Positions 8,434 to 17,922 of a DNA stretch of 64,000 nucleotides are shown here, in pieces. Made by a program: the position numbers and the translations under genes. This DNA comes from Alistipes sp. (GTDB taxonomy: Bacteria > Bacteroidota > Bacteroidia > Bacteroidales > Rikenellaceae). The notes under the pieces were generated by a model. That model had not been told where the DNA came from, made no database searches, and saw only the letters and a list, made by a program, of their open reading frames with translations. Numbering within the stretch: the first letter of the stretch is position 1; every line of letters starts with the position of its first letter. The DNA lies in assembly GCA_017560425.1 (NCBI GenBank), contig JAFZEX010000027.1, positions 1-64,000 of the forward strand, written 5' to 3'.

Positions 8434-10359
8434 TTAGTGGCGCTGGCGGCGCTGCTCGCGGTTGATTGTTATCTGATCCTGCTGCTGTCGCAACGCCTCC
8501 TCATAGCGCTCCTGGAAGCGTGACTTCTTCTTAGGCTTATGTGCAAGGAGCTTGGCACGCACCTTCTCGTCATCTACCGTGCGACGGATAAGGAACATGA
8601 TAAGCATTGTGAACATCTGCGATAGGAAGTAGTAGTAGCACAAGCCTGATGAGTAGTTGTTCATGAAGCTGAGCATCATGAGTGGCATGAAGTATACCAT
8701 CATGAACTTCATCATGCCGGCACCTGGCTGGCCCGCAGTTGTTGCCGACTGCTGCTTGTAGCTCATAAACGAGTAGCCGAATAGAGCCACAGCCATGAGC
8801 AGTGCAAACAAGCTCACGTGGTCGCCATAGAATGGAATGTTGAAAGGCAACTTGAGCACGCTATCGTATGACGATAGGTCGTTAGCCCAAAGGAAGCCCT
8901 CGCCACGAAGCTCGATGCTGGCAGGGAAGAAGCGGAACATAGCCCACAAGATAGGCATCTGAATGAGCAGTGGAAGACAGCCACCCATAGGGTTGATGCC
9001 CGCCTTCTGATATAGCTCCATTGTTGCCTGCTGCTTCTTCATAGCGTCGTCAGGGTTTGGATACTTCTTGGCAATCTCCTCCATCTCGGGACGCACAGCA
9101 CGCATCTTGGCTGTAGACATATAGCTCTTATATGTAAGTGGCAAGATAACGAGCTTAACGATGATTGTGAGAATTAGGATGATAAGACCGAAGCCGAGGC
9201 CCAGCTTGCTGAGCCACTGGAAGATAGGCACAGTACCATAGCGGTTTACCCAGCCGATAAGCCAGCCGCCGAGAGGGATAATCTCGTCGAGCTGCACCTT
9301 CTCGCCGTTAAGCTCCACGTCCTCCATAATCTTAAGGTCGTTAGGACCGTAGTAGAAGGCGTAGTTATATGCCGTCTTATCCTTGCTAAGAGGTAGGCTT
9401 ATTGTAGACGAGAACTCCTTCATGAAGTCGTTGCCCTCCTTTGTCGAGTTCTTAAACTCGGCATCGAGAGTAAGCTCCTCAGGAGAGATAAATGCAGATG
9501 TGAAGTACTGCTGCTTGTAGGCTACCCAGCTTACATTCTCTAACTTCTCCTTCTTGCCCGAGCGGTCGAACTCCTCCATGCTGCCCTCCTCGAAGTAGAT
9601 GATGTTGGTAGCCATGTTCTCGTTCTGATAGCTGCGCTCGTTCTTGTTTGAGCGGCTGTGCCATGCGAGCTTGAGCTCCTCAGATGATGCAAGGTGGCGT
9701 GCGATGTTCTTCTCCTCGATGCTAAAGTCGATGAGGTAGTCACGTGAAGGGTTGCCCGTGTTGTAGATCTTATATACATAAGTAAGTGCGCTATCCTCCG
9801 AGAGGCATAGTGTCATGCGCACAACATCGGCACTCTCCTCCTTTGTCTGCTCCACAGCAAAGTTAAACTCATCAGAGAGGAATGTTGTGTTGTCGTTTGT
9901 AGACTTAAGCTCCACGCCAAATACCTCGTGCTCAGGCTGCATCATCTCCACCTGCTCGGTGCGCTCGCCCTCGGCAAAGCGTGTGTAGCGTGGGTCGAGA
10001 AGTGTGACGTTGGCAATCTTACCTCCCTTAGTGTTAAACTCTACCTTGATAACATCGTTGCTAAGCACAAGGGTCTCGCCCTCAGCGTTGCGTGCCTCCT
10101 GAAGACTTGAGCCGAACTTGTAGAGCTCGGCATTAGCAATGCGCACACGCTCCAACGAGTCACGCATGTTGCGCTCCTCCTGGCTGAGGCTCTCCATAGC
10201 CTTGCGCTCCTCGGCTTGCTTCTCAGCAAGCGCCTTCTGCATCTCAATTTGGCCCTTCTTCCACTCATCGTACTTAGCGGCTTTCTTGCTCTCGTAGAAC
10301 GAGAAGCCGACAAATACGGCTACCATCAGCACAAGGCCAATAATCGTTTTCTTATCCAT
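8434..10359 (-). CDS. yidC: Membrane protein insertase YidC
   Basis: Inserts and folds inner-membrane proteins, alone or with SecYEG. It has an N-terminal membrane anchor (about residues 5-22), a charged coiled stretch, a large periplasmic beta domain (to about 350), then the conserved Oxa1/YidC helical core. That core includes GLGFGLIILILTIIVKLVIL, the cytoplasmic hairpin YKSYMSTAKMRAVRPEME, a GCLPLLIQMPILWAMFRFF segment, and a basic C-terminal tail (KPKKKSRFQERYEEALRQQ). At 641 residues it has the usual Bacteroidetes length. It lies 37 bases downstream of pyrG and is probably cotranscribed with pyrG and the DUF349 gene. Confidence 0.97.
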   Translation of the reverse strand: MDKKTIIGLVLMVAVFVGFSFYESKKAAKYDEWKKGQIEMQKALAEKQAEERKAMESLSQEERNMRDSLERVRIANAELYKFGSSLQEARNAEGETLVLSNDVIKVEFNTKGGKIANVTLLDPRYTRFAEGERTEQVEMMQPEHEVFGVELKSTNDNTTFLSDEFNFAVEQTKEESADVVRMTLCLSEDSALTYVYKIYNTGNPSRDYLIDFSIEEKNIARHLASSEELKLAWHSRSNKNERSYQNENMATNIIYFEEGSMEEFDRSGKKEKLENVSWVAYKQQYFTSAFISPEELTLDAEFKNSTKEGNDFMKEFSSTISLPLSKDKTAYNYAFYYGPNDLKIMEDVELNGEKVQLDEIIPLGGWLIGWVNRYGTVPIFQWLSKLGLGFGLIILILTIIVKLVILPLTYKSYMSTAKMRAVRPEMEEIAKKYPNPDDAMKKQQATMELYQKAGINPMGGCLPLLIQMPILWAMFRFFPASIELRGEGFLWANDLSSYDSVLKLPFNIPFYGDHVSLFALLMAVALFGYSFMSYKQQSATTAGQPGAGMMKFMMVYFMPLMMLSFMNNYSSGLCYYYFLSQMFTMLIMFLIRRTVDDEKVRAKLLAHKPKKKSRFQERYEEALRQQQDQITINREQRRQRH

Positions 10360-10396
10360 CTAAAATTTGTTAATTGTTTATATCCGTTTTAGTAAA

Positions 10397-12022
10397 TTAC
10401 TCCTTCTTCTCGTCACGGTAAGCAATAGCCTCCTTCACAAAGCGCACGAATAGTGGGTGTGGGTTAGCTGCTGTTGAGTGGTATTCAGGGTGATACTGTG
10501 TACCCACAAACCAGCGGTGTGAAGGGATCTCGACAACCTCTACAAGGCCGGTGTCAGGGTTAAGACCTACGGCCTTCATGCCTGCAGCCTCGAAGTCGGC
10601 GAGGAATGTGCTGTTGAACTCGTAGCGGTGGCGGTGACGCTCCACGATATCCTGTGTGCCGTAAGCCTCCTCCACACGTGAGCCCTTAGCCAAGTGGCAA
10701 GGATAGCCACCAAGACGCATTGTGCCACCCTTGGCAGTAACCTTCTTCTGCTCCTCCATAAGGTCGATAACGGCGTGCTTAGTCTGTGCCATCTCGCTTG
10801 AGTTAGCGTCAGCCCAGCCGAGGACGTTGCGTGCATACTCGATAACTGAGCACTGCATGCCGAGGCAGATACCGAAGAATGGAACATTGTTCTCGCGAGC
10901 ATAGCGCACAGCAACCAGCTTACCCTCGATACCACGATTGCCGAAGCCTGGGGCAACCATCACTGCCGACATCTTGCCGAGGTGCTCCTGCACGTTGTCG
11001 ATGGTTAGGCGCTCCGAGTTGATGTAGTGAAGCTTAACCTTAACCTCGTTTACAGCGCCAGCGTGGATAAACGACTCGCTGATAGACTTATAAGCATCAG
11101 GAAGCTCGGTGTACTTACCAACCAACGCAATGTCTACAACGCTCTTTGGGTTCTTTATGCGCTCAACAAATGCCTCCCACTCGGTGAGGTTTGGCTCCTG
11201 GTCTGCCTCCAAGCCGAGCTTCTCGAGCAATACGCCGTCGAGGTTCTGAGCATGCATGCGCAAAGGCACCTCATAAATTGTTGGCACATCGATAGACTCA
11301 ACAACAGCCTCGGGTGCTACGTTGCAGAACAGAGCCACCTTGCGACGAATGTCGGCGCTGAGAACGTGCTCTGAGCGGAGTACGAGAACGTCTGGCTGAA
11401 GACCATACGACAAGAGCTCCTTTACAGAGTGCTGTGTAGGCTTTGTCTTAAGCTCGCCCGATGCTGCCATGTAAGGAATGAGTGTTAGGTGTACCAACAC
11501 GGTGTTCTGGTAGCCAAGCTGATAGCGGAGCTGACGTACCGACTCGATGAATGGCAACGACTCGATGTCGCCCACAGTACCGCCAATCTCGGTGATGATA
11601 ACGTCGTACTTCTTTGTTGCGCCAAGTAGCTGCACACGACGCTTAATCTCGTCGGTGATGTGAGGGATAACCTGCACGGTCTTACCCAAGAACTCGCCGC
11701 TACGCTCCTTGTCGATTACGCACTGATAGATCTTACCTGTGGTAACGTTGTTGTTCTTTGTTGTCTGTATCGATGTAAATCGCTCGTAGTGGCCGAGGTC
11801 GAGGTCGGTCTCGGTGCCATCCTCCGTAACATAGCACTCGCCATGCTCATAGGGGTTGAGCGTACCTGGATCAACATTGATGTATGGGTCGAGCTTCTGA
11901 ATGGTTACTGAGTAGCCACGAGCCTGAAGAAGGCGTGCTATTGATGCAGAGATAATGCCCTTACCCAATGACGAGGCAACGCCTCCAGTCACAAAAATGT
12001 ACTTTGGTTTAGATAGTTTCAT
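10397..12022 (-). CDS. pyrG: CTP synthase
   Basis: Converts UTP, ATP and glutamine to CTP, the last step of pyrimidine nucleotide synthesis. The amidoligase domain opens with KYIFVTGGVASSLGKG (P-loop), and the family signature segments follow. A class-I glutamine amidotransferase domain occupies about residues 300-535 with nucleophile Cys386 in GICLGMQC and a C-terminal His/Glu pair in YHPEYHS. The 541-residue length is standard. It sits between the DUF349 gene (48-base gap) and yidC (37-base gap) on one strand. Confidence 0.98.
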   Translation of the reverse strand: MKLSKPKYIFVTGGVASSLGKGIISASIARLLQARGYSVTIQKLDPYINVDPGTLNPYEHGECYVTEDGTETDLDLGHYERFTSIQTTKNNNVTTGKIYQCVIDKERSGEFLGKTVQVIPHITDEIKRRVQLLGATKKYDVIITEIGGTVGDIESLPFIESVRQLRYQLGYQNTVLVHLTLIPYMAASGELKTKPTQHSVKELLSYGLQPDVLVLRSEHVLSADIRRKVALFCNVAPEAVVESIDVPTIYEVPLRMHAQNLDGVLLEKLGLEADQEPNLTEWEAFVERIKNPKSVVDIALVGKYTELPDAYKSISESFIHAGAVNEVKVKLHYINSERLTIDNVQEHLGKMSAVMVAPGFGNRGIEGKLVAVRYARENNVPFFGICLGMQCSVIEYARNVLGWADANSSEMAQTKHAVIDLMEEQKKVTAKGGTMRLGGYPCHLAKGSRVEEAYGTQDIVERHRHRYEFNSTFLADFEAAGMKAVGLNPDTGLVEVVEIPSHRWFVGTQYHPEYHSTAANPHPLFVRFVKEAIAYRDEKKE

Positions 12023-12070
12023 GACATCTATGTTTTTTAGTGCTTTATTTTTTTGTTCTATGTCGTGTTG

Positions 12071-14005
12071 TTAGTTGTTCTCCTGAGCGTCGATAAGCTT
12101 GATCTTCTCTACGACCTGCTGCATATCACGCTTTGTGCGCTCGATCTTCTCACGCACGTCGGCGATGAGTGCCTCGGCATTCTTCGACTTCGAGAAGAAG
12201 CCGATGTTGTTCTCCAACGTTGCAATGTCCTGCTCCATCTGACGCACCTTGTTGAATAGCTTCTCACGCTCCGAGCGTAGCTCTTTGCCACCCTTCATGC
12301 TCTGCACACGCTCCTTGAAGCGGTTCATCGAGCGGTCACGCTCCGACGAACGCAATACGCCGAACATGCCATCAACAATCGCTTTGTACTCCTTCTGCAA
12401 GGCATCCTTCTGCTTGATGGGCACAAAGCCAATCTGACTCCAGCGGCGCTGGAAATCCTTGATAAGGTCGAAGCCACCAGCCTTAACATCTGCCGCACGC
12501 ATCTCCTCCAAGAGCGCCTGCTTTAGCTTGAGGTTCTCCTCGTGCTCCGAGTCGATTGACGAGAAGTGTTCTGCCTTGCGCTCGAAGAACTTGTCGCAAG
12601 CGGCACGGAAGCGCTTCCATATAGCGTCAGAGTGGCGGCGTGCCACAGGGCCTACCTGCTTCCACTTTGCCTGAAGCGCAATAAGCTCGTCTGTTGCATG
12701 CTTCCAATCCTCCGATACCGACAACGCCTCAGCCTGCTCGCATAGCTCGTTCTTGAGTGCGAGGTTGTGCTCCATCTCGCTCTTCACGCCTGCGTAGAAC
12801 TCACGCTTGCGCTCGAAGAACTTGTCGCAAGCGGCACGAAAACGCTCATATATGCGGTTGTTATCCTTCTTTGGCGCATAGCCAATGGTCTTCCATATCT
12901 TCTGCACTTCGAGTAGCTCCTCGCTAAGCTTGTTCCACTCCTTGCGTGATAGGGTAGGCTGCTCGGCAAATGCCTCCACCTTCTCGCATAGCTCGCTCTT
13001 GAGGGCGAGGTTCTTTGTCTGCTCAGCCTTGATGCTCTCGAAATACTCCTGGTGGCGCTTGTTGATGCGGCTCGATGCCTCCTTGAAGCGCTCCCAAAGG
13101 GTCTCCTTAAACTCGATAGCCACAGGGCCTGTCTCACGCCACTCGTCGTGGAGCTTCTGTAGCTTGCGGAACGACTCTACAATCTGGCTGTCGAGGGTTA
13201 GTGCCTCAGCCTGCTCGCAGAGCGAGATCTTTATCTCGTAGTTCTTCTTAAGGTCGAGGTCACGAAGCTCCTTGTTTATCTTGATGAAGTTGTAGAAGTT
13301 CTCAACATGGAGGTTGTAGGTCTCCCACAAGTCCTTCACGTTTGCCTGTGGCACAAGACCTGTCTCCTTCCAGCGTGTCTGAAGCTCACGGAAGCGTGTG
13401 AAGGTGGTTGTCATGGTCTCGTCAGAGTTCACCAACTCCTTAAGCTCCTCGATAATCTGAAGCTTTATTTTGAGGTTCTCCTCCTTGTCAGCCTCCATCT
13501 GAGCAATGTGCTTGTCACGCTGCTCACGATATATTGCAAATAGCTCCTTGAAGCGCTGCTCGTTCTCGCTCTCCGATGGTGTGAATGCCTCTTCCGAGCC
13601 ACCTGCCTCGAGGAATGCCTTGCGCTCAGCCTCCACCTTTGCACGGTGAAGCTTGTAGAAAGCTATCTTGATGGCCTCAACTGTTGGGCGCAGTGTCTGT
13701 ACTGCCTCCGACTCAATCTTCGAGGCAAACAGCGCAATAAGCTCCGCCTCGTTAAGCTCCGAGATAACATCGCTTGCGGCACCCTGCGCCTCCTCCTCTT
13801 CGGGGGTCTCCTCGCCAATGCTTAGTCCTGCCTCGTGGGCGGCAAGTGCTGCCTCCTCGTCGGCAAACTCAGTGCTGAAGTTAGGGTGCTCGATATGCTC
13901 AGCGTCGTGAGCCTCGGTAGTAGTCGTAGAAGTAGTCTGCGCATCTTCGGCAATGTTGCCGACAAGCTCCTCAGGAGCCGTTAGGTTGATTTTTTCAGTA
14001 GCCAT
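12071..14005 (-). CDS. DUF349-repeat coiled protein
   Basis: Cytoplasmic helical protein of unknown function with about five or six tandem DUF349 units of roughly 75 residues. Each carries a W..xG.v....D.iW.rFr.a.d.FF...... pattern (for example WKQVGPVARRHSDAIWKRFR). An acidic low-complexity N-terminus (about 1-110) and a C-terminal coiled coil (about 560-644) flank the repeats. ATG at 14005 is preferred over a GTG one codon upstream. It heads the pyrG-yidC transcription unit. Confidence 0.85.
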   Translation of the reverse strand: MATEKINLTAPEELVGNIAEDAQTTSTTTTEAHDAEHIEHPNFSTEFADEEAALAAHEAGLSIGEETPEEEEAQGAASDVISELNEAELIALFASKIESEAVQTLRPTVEAIKIAFYKLHRAKVEAERKAFLEAGGSEEAFTPSESENEQRFKELFAIYREQRDKHIAQMEADKEENLKIKLQIIEELKELVNSDETMTTTFTRFRELQTRWKETGLVPQANVKDLWETYNLHVENFYNFIKINKELRDLDLKKNYEIKISLCEQAEALTLDSQIVESFRKLQKLHDEWRETGPVAIEFKETLWERFKEASSRINKRHQEYFESIKAEQTKNLALKSELCEKVEAFAEQPTLSRKEWNKLSEELLEVQKIWKTIGYAPKKDNNRIYERFRAACDKFFERKREFYAGVKSEMEHNLALKNELCEQAEALSVSEDWKHATDELIALQAKWKQVGPVARRHSDAIWKRFRAACDKFFERKAEHFSSIDSEHEENLKLKQALLEEMRAADVKAGGFDLIKDFQRRWSQIGFVPIKQKDALQKEYKAIVDGMFGVLRSSERDRSMNRFKERVQSMKGGKELRSEREKLFNKVRQMEQDIATLENNIGFFSKSKNAEALIADVREKIERTKRDMQQVVEKIKLIDAQENN

Positions 14006-14068
14006 CACTTTGAAGTTTTAGATTGGTTAGCGTACGCCTGCGCTTGCGCAACGTGCGTACTTATTCGG

Positions 14069-14076
14069 CAAATATA
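14069..14076 (-). promoter_or_regulatory. -7 element for the DUF349-pyrG-yidC unit
   Basis: On the minus strand this reads TATATTTG (TAnnTTTG), about 64 bases upstream of the DUF349 start. The leader between them contains an imperfect palindrome bounded by GTACGC/GCGTAC (about 14032-14060). Confidence 0.55.
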
Positions 14077-14279
14077 ATAAATCTTTTTCAAAGGTGGAAG
14101 CATAGTTCAATTTTTATTTTATTTGCCACTATTTTGGTATGCGTAATATGGGTTAATTATGGCTAATTTGCGAACTTGAAATTAGACGATATTTATGTTC
14201 TATTTGGGCATAAAAAATGGTGTGTTTTTCCCTTGAAAAAGCTGTTATAAAAAAAACAATAAATAAACATGGTAAATTG

Positions 14280-14310
14280 TTGGAAAATCGGCGCAAAATT
14301 ATTACCTTTG
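14280..14310 (+). promoter_or_regulatory. ackA promoter
   Basis: TACCTTTG at 14303-14310 matches TAnnTTTG, with TTG at 14280-14282 about 20 bases upstream. It lies 66 bases before the ackA start, within a 371-bp A/T-rich divergent region in which I see no gene. Confidence 0.7.
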
Positions 14311-14376
14311 TTGAGTTTTAAGGGGTGCCTATCCTCTTTTGCAATGAAAACTATATTAAACTAAAACTATATCAAC

Positions 14377-15579
14377 ATGGTAATTCTTGTTCTCAACTGC
14401 GGTAGCTCGTCTATCAAGTACCAGGTACTCGATGTTCAGGAGCAGTCGCAGACTCTACTTGCCAAGGGCTTGGTAGAGCGTATTGGTTTGGCTGAGGGTG
14501 ATCTTACTCACAAGCCTCAGGGTAAGGATAAGTTTGAGCTTCACTGCCCAATTCCTGACCACACAACAGGTATCCGTCTTGTTCTCGACGCACTTACTGA
14601 CCAGAAGCACGGCGTTATCAAGTCGCTCGACGAGCTTAAGGCTGCTGGTCACCGTGTGGCACATGGTGGTGAGTTCTTCCACGATAGCTGCCTCGTAGAC
14701 GAGGAGGTTAAGGCTAAGATCGAGTCGTTGTACTCTATCGCTCCTTTGCACAACCCTGCAAACCTTGAGGGTATCCTCTCAATGGAGAAGGTGTTGCCAG
14801 GTATCAAGCAGGTAGCTGTGTTCGACACATCATTCCACCACACTATCCCTGCAATCAACTACTTGTACGCTATTCCTTACGAGTACTACGAGAAGTATCG
14901 TGTTCGTAAGTATGGTTTCCACGGCACAAGCCACAAGTTCGTTGCTCGTGTAGGTGCCGAGATGTTTGGCCTCGACTTCGAGAACTCTAAGATTGTTACT
15001 TGCCACATCGGTAACGGCGCTTCAGTGACAGCTATCAAGAATGGTAAGTCGTTCGACACATCTATGGGCTTCTCTCCACTCGATGGTCTTGTGATGGGTA
15101 CACGTGCTGGCTCTATGGACGTTAGCGCTGCAACATACATCGCACAGAAGGAGGGTATGTCTTACGCTGAGCTCGACAACATGCTTAACAAGAAGTCGGG
15201 TGTTCAGGGTCTTACAGGCATTTCAAGCGATATGCGTGATATCGACGCTGCTTACGACGAGGGTAACGAGCGTGCTATCATCGCTCGTGACATGTATGGC
15301 AACCGCATCAAGAAGTTCGTGGGTGAGTACGCTGCCGAGATGGGTGGTGTTGATCTCGTAATCTTCACAGGTGGTGTTGGTGAGAACTCTCCAGAGGTTC
15401 GTGAGTACGTTTTGCGTAACATGGAGTTCATGGGTCTTGAGTTCGACGAGGTTCGCAACCGTGGTAAGCGTGGCACCGACTACGAGATCTCGAAGGAGGG
15501 CTCACGTGTTAAGGCGGCTGTTATCTGCACCGACGAGGAGTTGGTAATTGCTAAGGATACTTTCCGCTTGGTAAAATAA
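14377..15579 (+). CDS. ackA: Acetate kinase
   Basis: Interconverts acetyl phosphate plus ADP with acetate plus ATP, the main substrate-level ATP step of acetate fermentation. It is an ASKHA-fold protein of 400 residues, standard length. Family motifs are N-terminal LVLNCGSSSIKYQV, KYGFHGTSHKFV, CHIGNGASVTAI, GTRAGSMD and the C-terminal FTGGVGENS. Codon use is strongly biased to GGT, GTT, CGT and GCT, unlike the neighbouring pyrG/aroQ genes, which suggests very high expression. It is followed by ptb and buk, making a coherent acyl-phosphate-to-acid energy module. A palindromic element starts at its stop codon. Confidence 0.98.
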   Translation: MVILVLNCGSSSIKYQVLDVQEQSQTLLAKGLVERIGLAEGDLTHKPQGKDKFELHCPIPDHTTGIRLVLDALTDQKHGVIKSLDELKAAGHRVAHGGEFFHDSCLVDEEVKAKIESLYSIAPLHNPANLEGILSMEKVLPGIKQVAVFDTSFHHTIPAINYLYAIPYEYYEKYRVRKYGFHGTSHKFVARVGAEMFGLDFENSKIVTCHIGNGASVTAIKNGKSFDTSMGFSPLDGLVMGTRAGSMDVSAATYIAQKEGMSYAELDNMLNKKSGVQGLTGISSDMRDIDAAYDEGNERAIIARDMYGNRIKKFVGEYAAEMGGVDLVIFTGGVGENSPEVREYVLRNMEFMGLEFDEVRNRGKRGTDYEISKEGSRVKAAVICTDEELVIAKDTFRLVK

Positions 15580-15707
15580 ATTTGTTGTGATAATAGCGCA
15601 TCTACTGCCGCTAGCAAAATATTTCGTCATTGGGCAGTACATCAAAGTACAGCCCATCGACGAAAATTTCGCCGAGCGTTGTATCTGCACTATTCTAACA
15701 ACAAATT
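15578..15707. repeat. Dispersed palindromic element, copy B
   Basis: It begins at the ackA stop (TAAATTTGTTGTGATAA) and ends with TTCTAACAACAAATT, the inverse complement of its start. Inside is a long imperfect stem centred on GGGCAGTAC-ATCAAA-GTACAGCCC. Confidence 0.85.
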
Positions 15708-15888
15708 GGGTGAACTAAAAGCAAGCCTAAAACGAAAAATATAGCGCATCTACTGCCGCTAGCAAAATATTTCGTCATTGGGCAGTACATCAAAGTACAG
15801 CCCATCGACGAAAATTTCGCCGAGCGAAAGTATTTGCACTATTCTAACAACAAATTGGGTGGACTAAAAGCAAAACCTAAAACAAAAA
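15593..15888. repeat. 148-bp tandem duplication including palindromic element B
   Basis: The segment 15593-15740 is repeated almost exactly at 15741-15888. Differences include GTTGTATCTGCAC versus GAAAGTATTTGCAC. The second copy keeps the internal stem and right end but lacks the left end TTTGTTGTGATAA. It lies between ackA and ptb. Confidence 0.9.
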
Positions 15889-15923
15889 ATATTAACTAAC
15901 AAACATAAAAAACTTAAACTACT

Positions 15924-16826
15924 ATGATTAAGCATTTGGACGAGCTCGTAGCGGCGGCTGTCGCACGTGGTAAGAAGAGAATGATTGTGGCTTATGGTCA
16001 GGATACTCACTCTATCGGTGCTACCGATATGGCTATCAAGGCTGGCCTTGCTGATGTAACACTTGTTGGTGATCCTGAGGAGATCAAGAAGTCTTGCGAG
16101 GCAGAGGGCGTTGATATCAACCAGTACACTATCATTCCTGAGTCTGAGGATGTTAAGGCTGTTGAGATTGCAGTTAAGGCTGTTCACAACGGTGAGTACG
16201 ACGTTTTGATGAAGGGTGTTGTGCCTACTGACAAGTATATGCGTGGTATCTTGAACAAGGAGTGGGGTTTGTTGCCACAGGGTACTGTTCTTAGCCACGT
16301 TACAGTATTGGAGGTTCCTGCTTACCACAAGCTTCTTGTAGTGAGCGATGTAGCTGTTCTTCCATGCCCATCACTCGAGCAGAAGAAGCAGATTGCTAAG
16401 TACCTCATTCAGACTGCTAACAACCTCGGTATCGAGCAGCCTAAGGTGGCTTTGCTTGCTCCATCAGAGCAGCTTCTTCCTAAGGTAGTTAGCTCAGTTG
16501 AGGCTAAGGAGCTCTCTGACCTTGGTCAGGCTGGCGAGCTTGGCAACGCTTTGTTCCAGGGTCCTTTGGCGTTGGACGTAGCTATCGACGAGGAGTCAGT
16601 TAAGATCAAGAAGCTTACAGGCCCTGTTGCTGGTGATGCTGACTGTATGTTGTTCCCTAACCTCGAGTCAGGTAACGTATTCTTCAAGGCTTGCTCTAAG
16701 TTTGGTGGCGCTGAGCTTGCAGCTATGGTTGCTGGTCCTACTGCTCCATGTGTGCTCACATCACGTGGCGACTCAACTAAGACCAAGCTTTACTCTATCG
16801 CTCTTGCTTGCTTGTCAGCAAAATAA
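15924..16826 (+). CDS. ptb: Phosphate butyryltransferase
   Basis: Converts butyryl-CoA (or a branched acyl-CoA) and phosphate to acyl phosphate and CoA. It is a PTA/PTB-fold protein of 300 residues, typical Ptb length. Family-like segments are RMIVAYGQDTHSIGAT, YDVLMKGVVPTDKYMRGIL, the SHVTVLEVPAYHKLLVVSDV region and the C-terminal AAMVAGPTAPCVLTSRGDS. It is directly followed by buk, which uses its product; the gene pair is the classical Ptb-Buk pathway. Codon bias is as strong as in ackA. Isobutyryl- or isovaleryl-CoA from amino acids are alternative substrates that sequence cannot exclude. Confidence 0.95.
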   Translation: MIKHLDELVAAAVARGKKRMIVAYGQDTHSIGATDMAIKAGLADVTLVGDPEEIKKSCEAEGVDINQYTIIPESEDVKAVEIAVKAVHNGEYDVLMKGVVPTDKYMRGILNKEWGLLPQGTVLSHVTVLEVPAYHKLLVVSDVAVLPCPSLEQKKQIAKYLIQTANNLGIEQPKVALLAPSEQLLPKVVSSVEAKELSDLGQAGELGNALFQGPLALDVAIDEESVKIKKLTGPVAGDADCMLFPNLESGNVFFKACSKFGGAELAAMVAGPTAPCVLTSRGDSTKTKLYSIALACLSAK

Positions 16827-16854
16827 TTTCGAACTAAGTTAATAGTGTAACAAT

Positions 16855-17922
16855 ATGGCTTACAGAATATTGACCATTAATCCTGGCTCTACCTCGACTA
16901 AGGTTGCAGTGTTCGAGGACATGGAGCAGGTTAAGACTTTGAAGCTTAGCCACTCTGCCGAGGAGATTGCGCAGTTTGCATCTGTTGCCGACCAGCTCGA
17001 GTGGCGTTTGCAGATTATCCTCGACGCAATGAAGGCTGATGGCATCGAGCTCAAGTCGTTGGACGCTGTTATCGGCCGTGGTGGCTTGATGCGTCCTATC
17101 GAGGGTGGTGTTTACCGTGTTGGTGAGGCTATGATTGCCGACCTCGTAGCACCTAAGCGTCAGCACGCAAGTAACCTTGGCGCATTGATCGCTCGTCGCA
17201 TCGCCGACGAGGCAGGTGTTGAGGCTTACATCGCTGACCCTGTTGTTGTTGATGAGCTTCAGGATATGGCACGTGTTAGCGGTCTTAAGGAGCTTCCACG
17301 TCGCTCTATCTTCCACGCCTTGAACCAGAAGGCTATCGCTCGTCGCTATGCTAAGGAGATTGGTCGTCCTTACGAGGAGCTCAACCTTGTTGTTGTTCAC
17401 ATGGGTGGCGGTATCTCTGTTTCTGCTCACCTCCAGGGTCGTGTTGTTGATACTAACAACGCCCTTGATGGTGATGGCCCATTGGCTCCAGAGCGTGCTG
17501 GTTGCCTTCCAGCTGGCGACCTTGTAGACCTCTGCTTCTCTGGCAAGTACGACAAGGCTGAGATTAAGAAGTTGTTGGCAGGCAAGGGTGGTCTTGTTGA
17601 TCACGTAAACTGCAACAATGTTCAGGAGCTCAACGAGGTGCGTGCTGCTGCTGGCGACAAGGAGGCTCGCTTCATGCTCGACGCTATGTCTTACTCTGTG
17701 GCTAAGTACATCGGCGAGATGGCAGTAGTTCTCAAGGGTAAGGTTGATGCTATCCTTCTTACAGGTGGTATTGCTTGGAACGACTGCGTAAACGACATCA
17801 TCGTTGATTACTGTAAGTTCATCGCACCTATCAAGATCTACCCAGGTGAGAACGAGCTTGAGTCGTTGGCTGAGAATGCTCTTCGTGTTTTGAAGGGCGA
17901 GACAACCGCTAAGGAGTACTAA
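16855..17922 (+). CDS. buk: Butyrate kinase
   Basis: Converts butyryl phosphate plus ADP to butyrate plus ATP. It is an ASKHA kinase of 355 residues with the family N-terminus ILTINPGSTSTKVAVFED, the GRGGLMRPIEGGVYRV segment, VVHMGGGISVSAH and LTGGIAWND. It starts 28 bases after ptb and is almost certainly cotranscribed with it. Together with ackA it gives the cell acetate- and butyrate-forming substrate-level ATP synthesis. Highly biased GGT/GTT/CGT codons indicate strong expression. Its stop codon abuts another long imperfect palindrome. Confidence 0.97.
   Translation: MAYRILTINPGSTSTKVAVFEDMEQVKTLKLSHSAEEIAQFASVADQLEWRLQIILDAMKADGIELKSLDAVIGRGGLMRPIEGGVYRVGEAMIADLVAPKRQHASNLGALIARRIADEAGVEAYIADPVVVDELQDMARVSGLKELPRRSIFHALNQKAIARRYAKEIGRPYEELNLVVVHMGGGISVSAHLQGRVVDTNNALDGDGPLAPERAGCLPAGDLVDLCFSGKYDKAEIKKLLAGKGGLVDHVNCNNVQELNEVRAAAGDKEARFMLDAMSYSVAKYIGEMAVVLKGKVDAILLTGGIAWNDCVNDIIVDYCKFIAPIKIYPGENELESLAENALRVLKGETTAKEY

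Noticed and set aside
16834..17604. 256-codon frame antisense to buk
   Set aside because: buk is unambiguous and highly codon-biased; such bias leaves the opposite strand open by chance.
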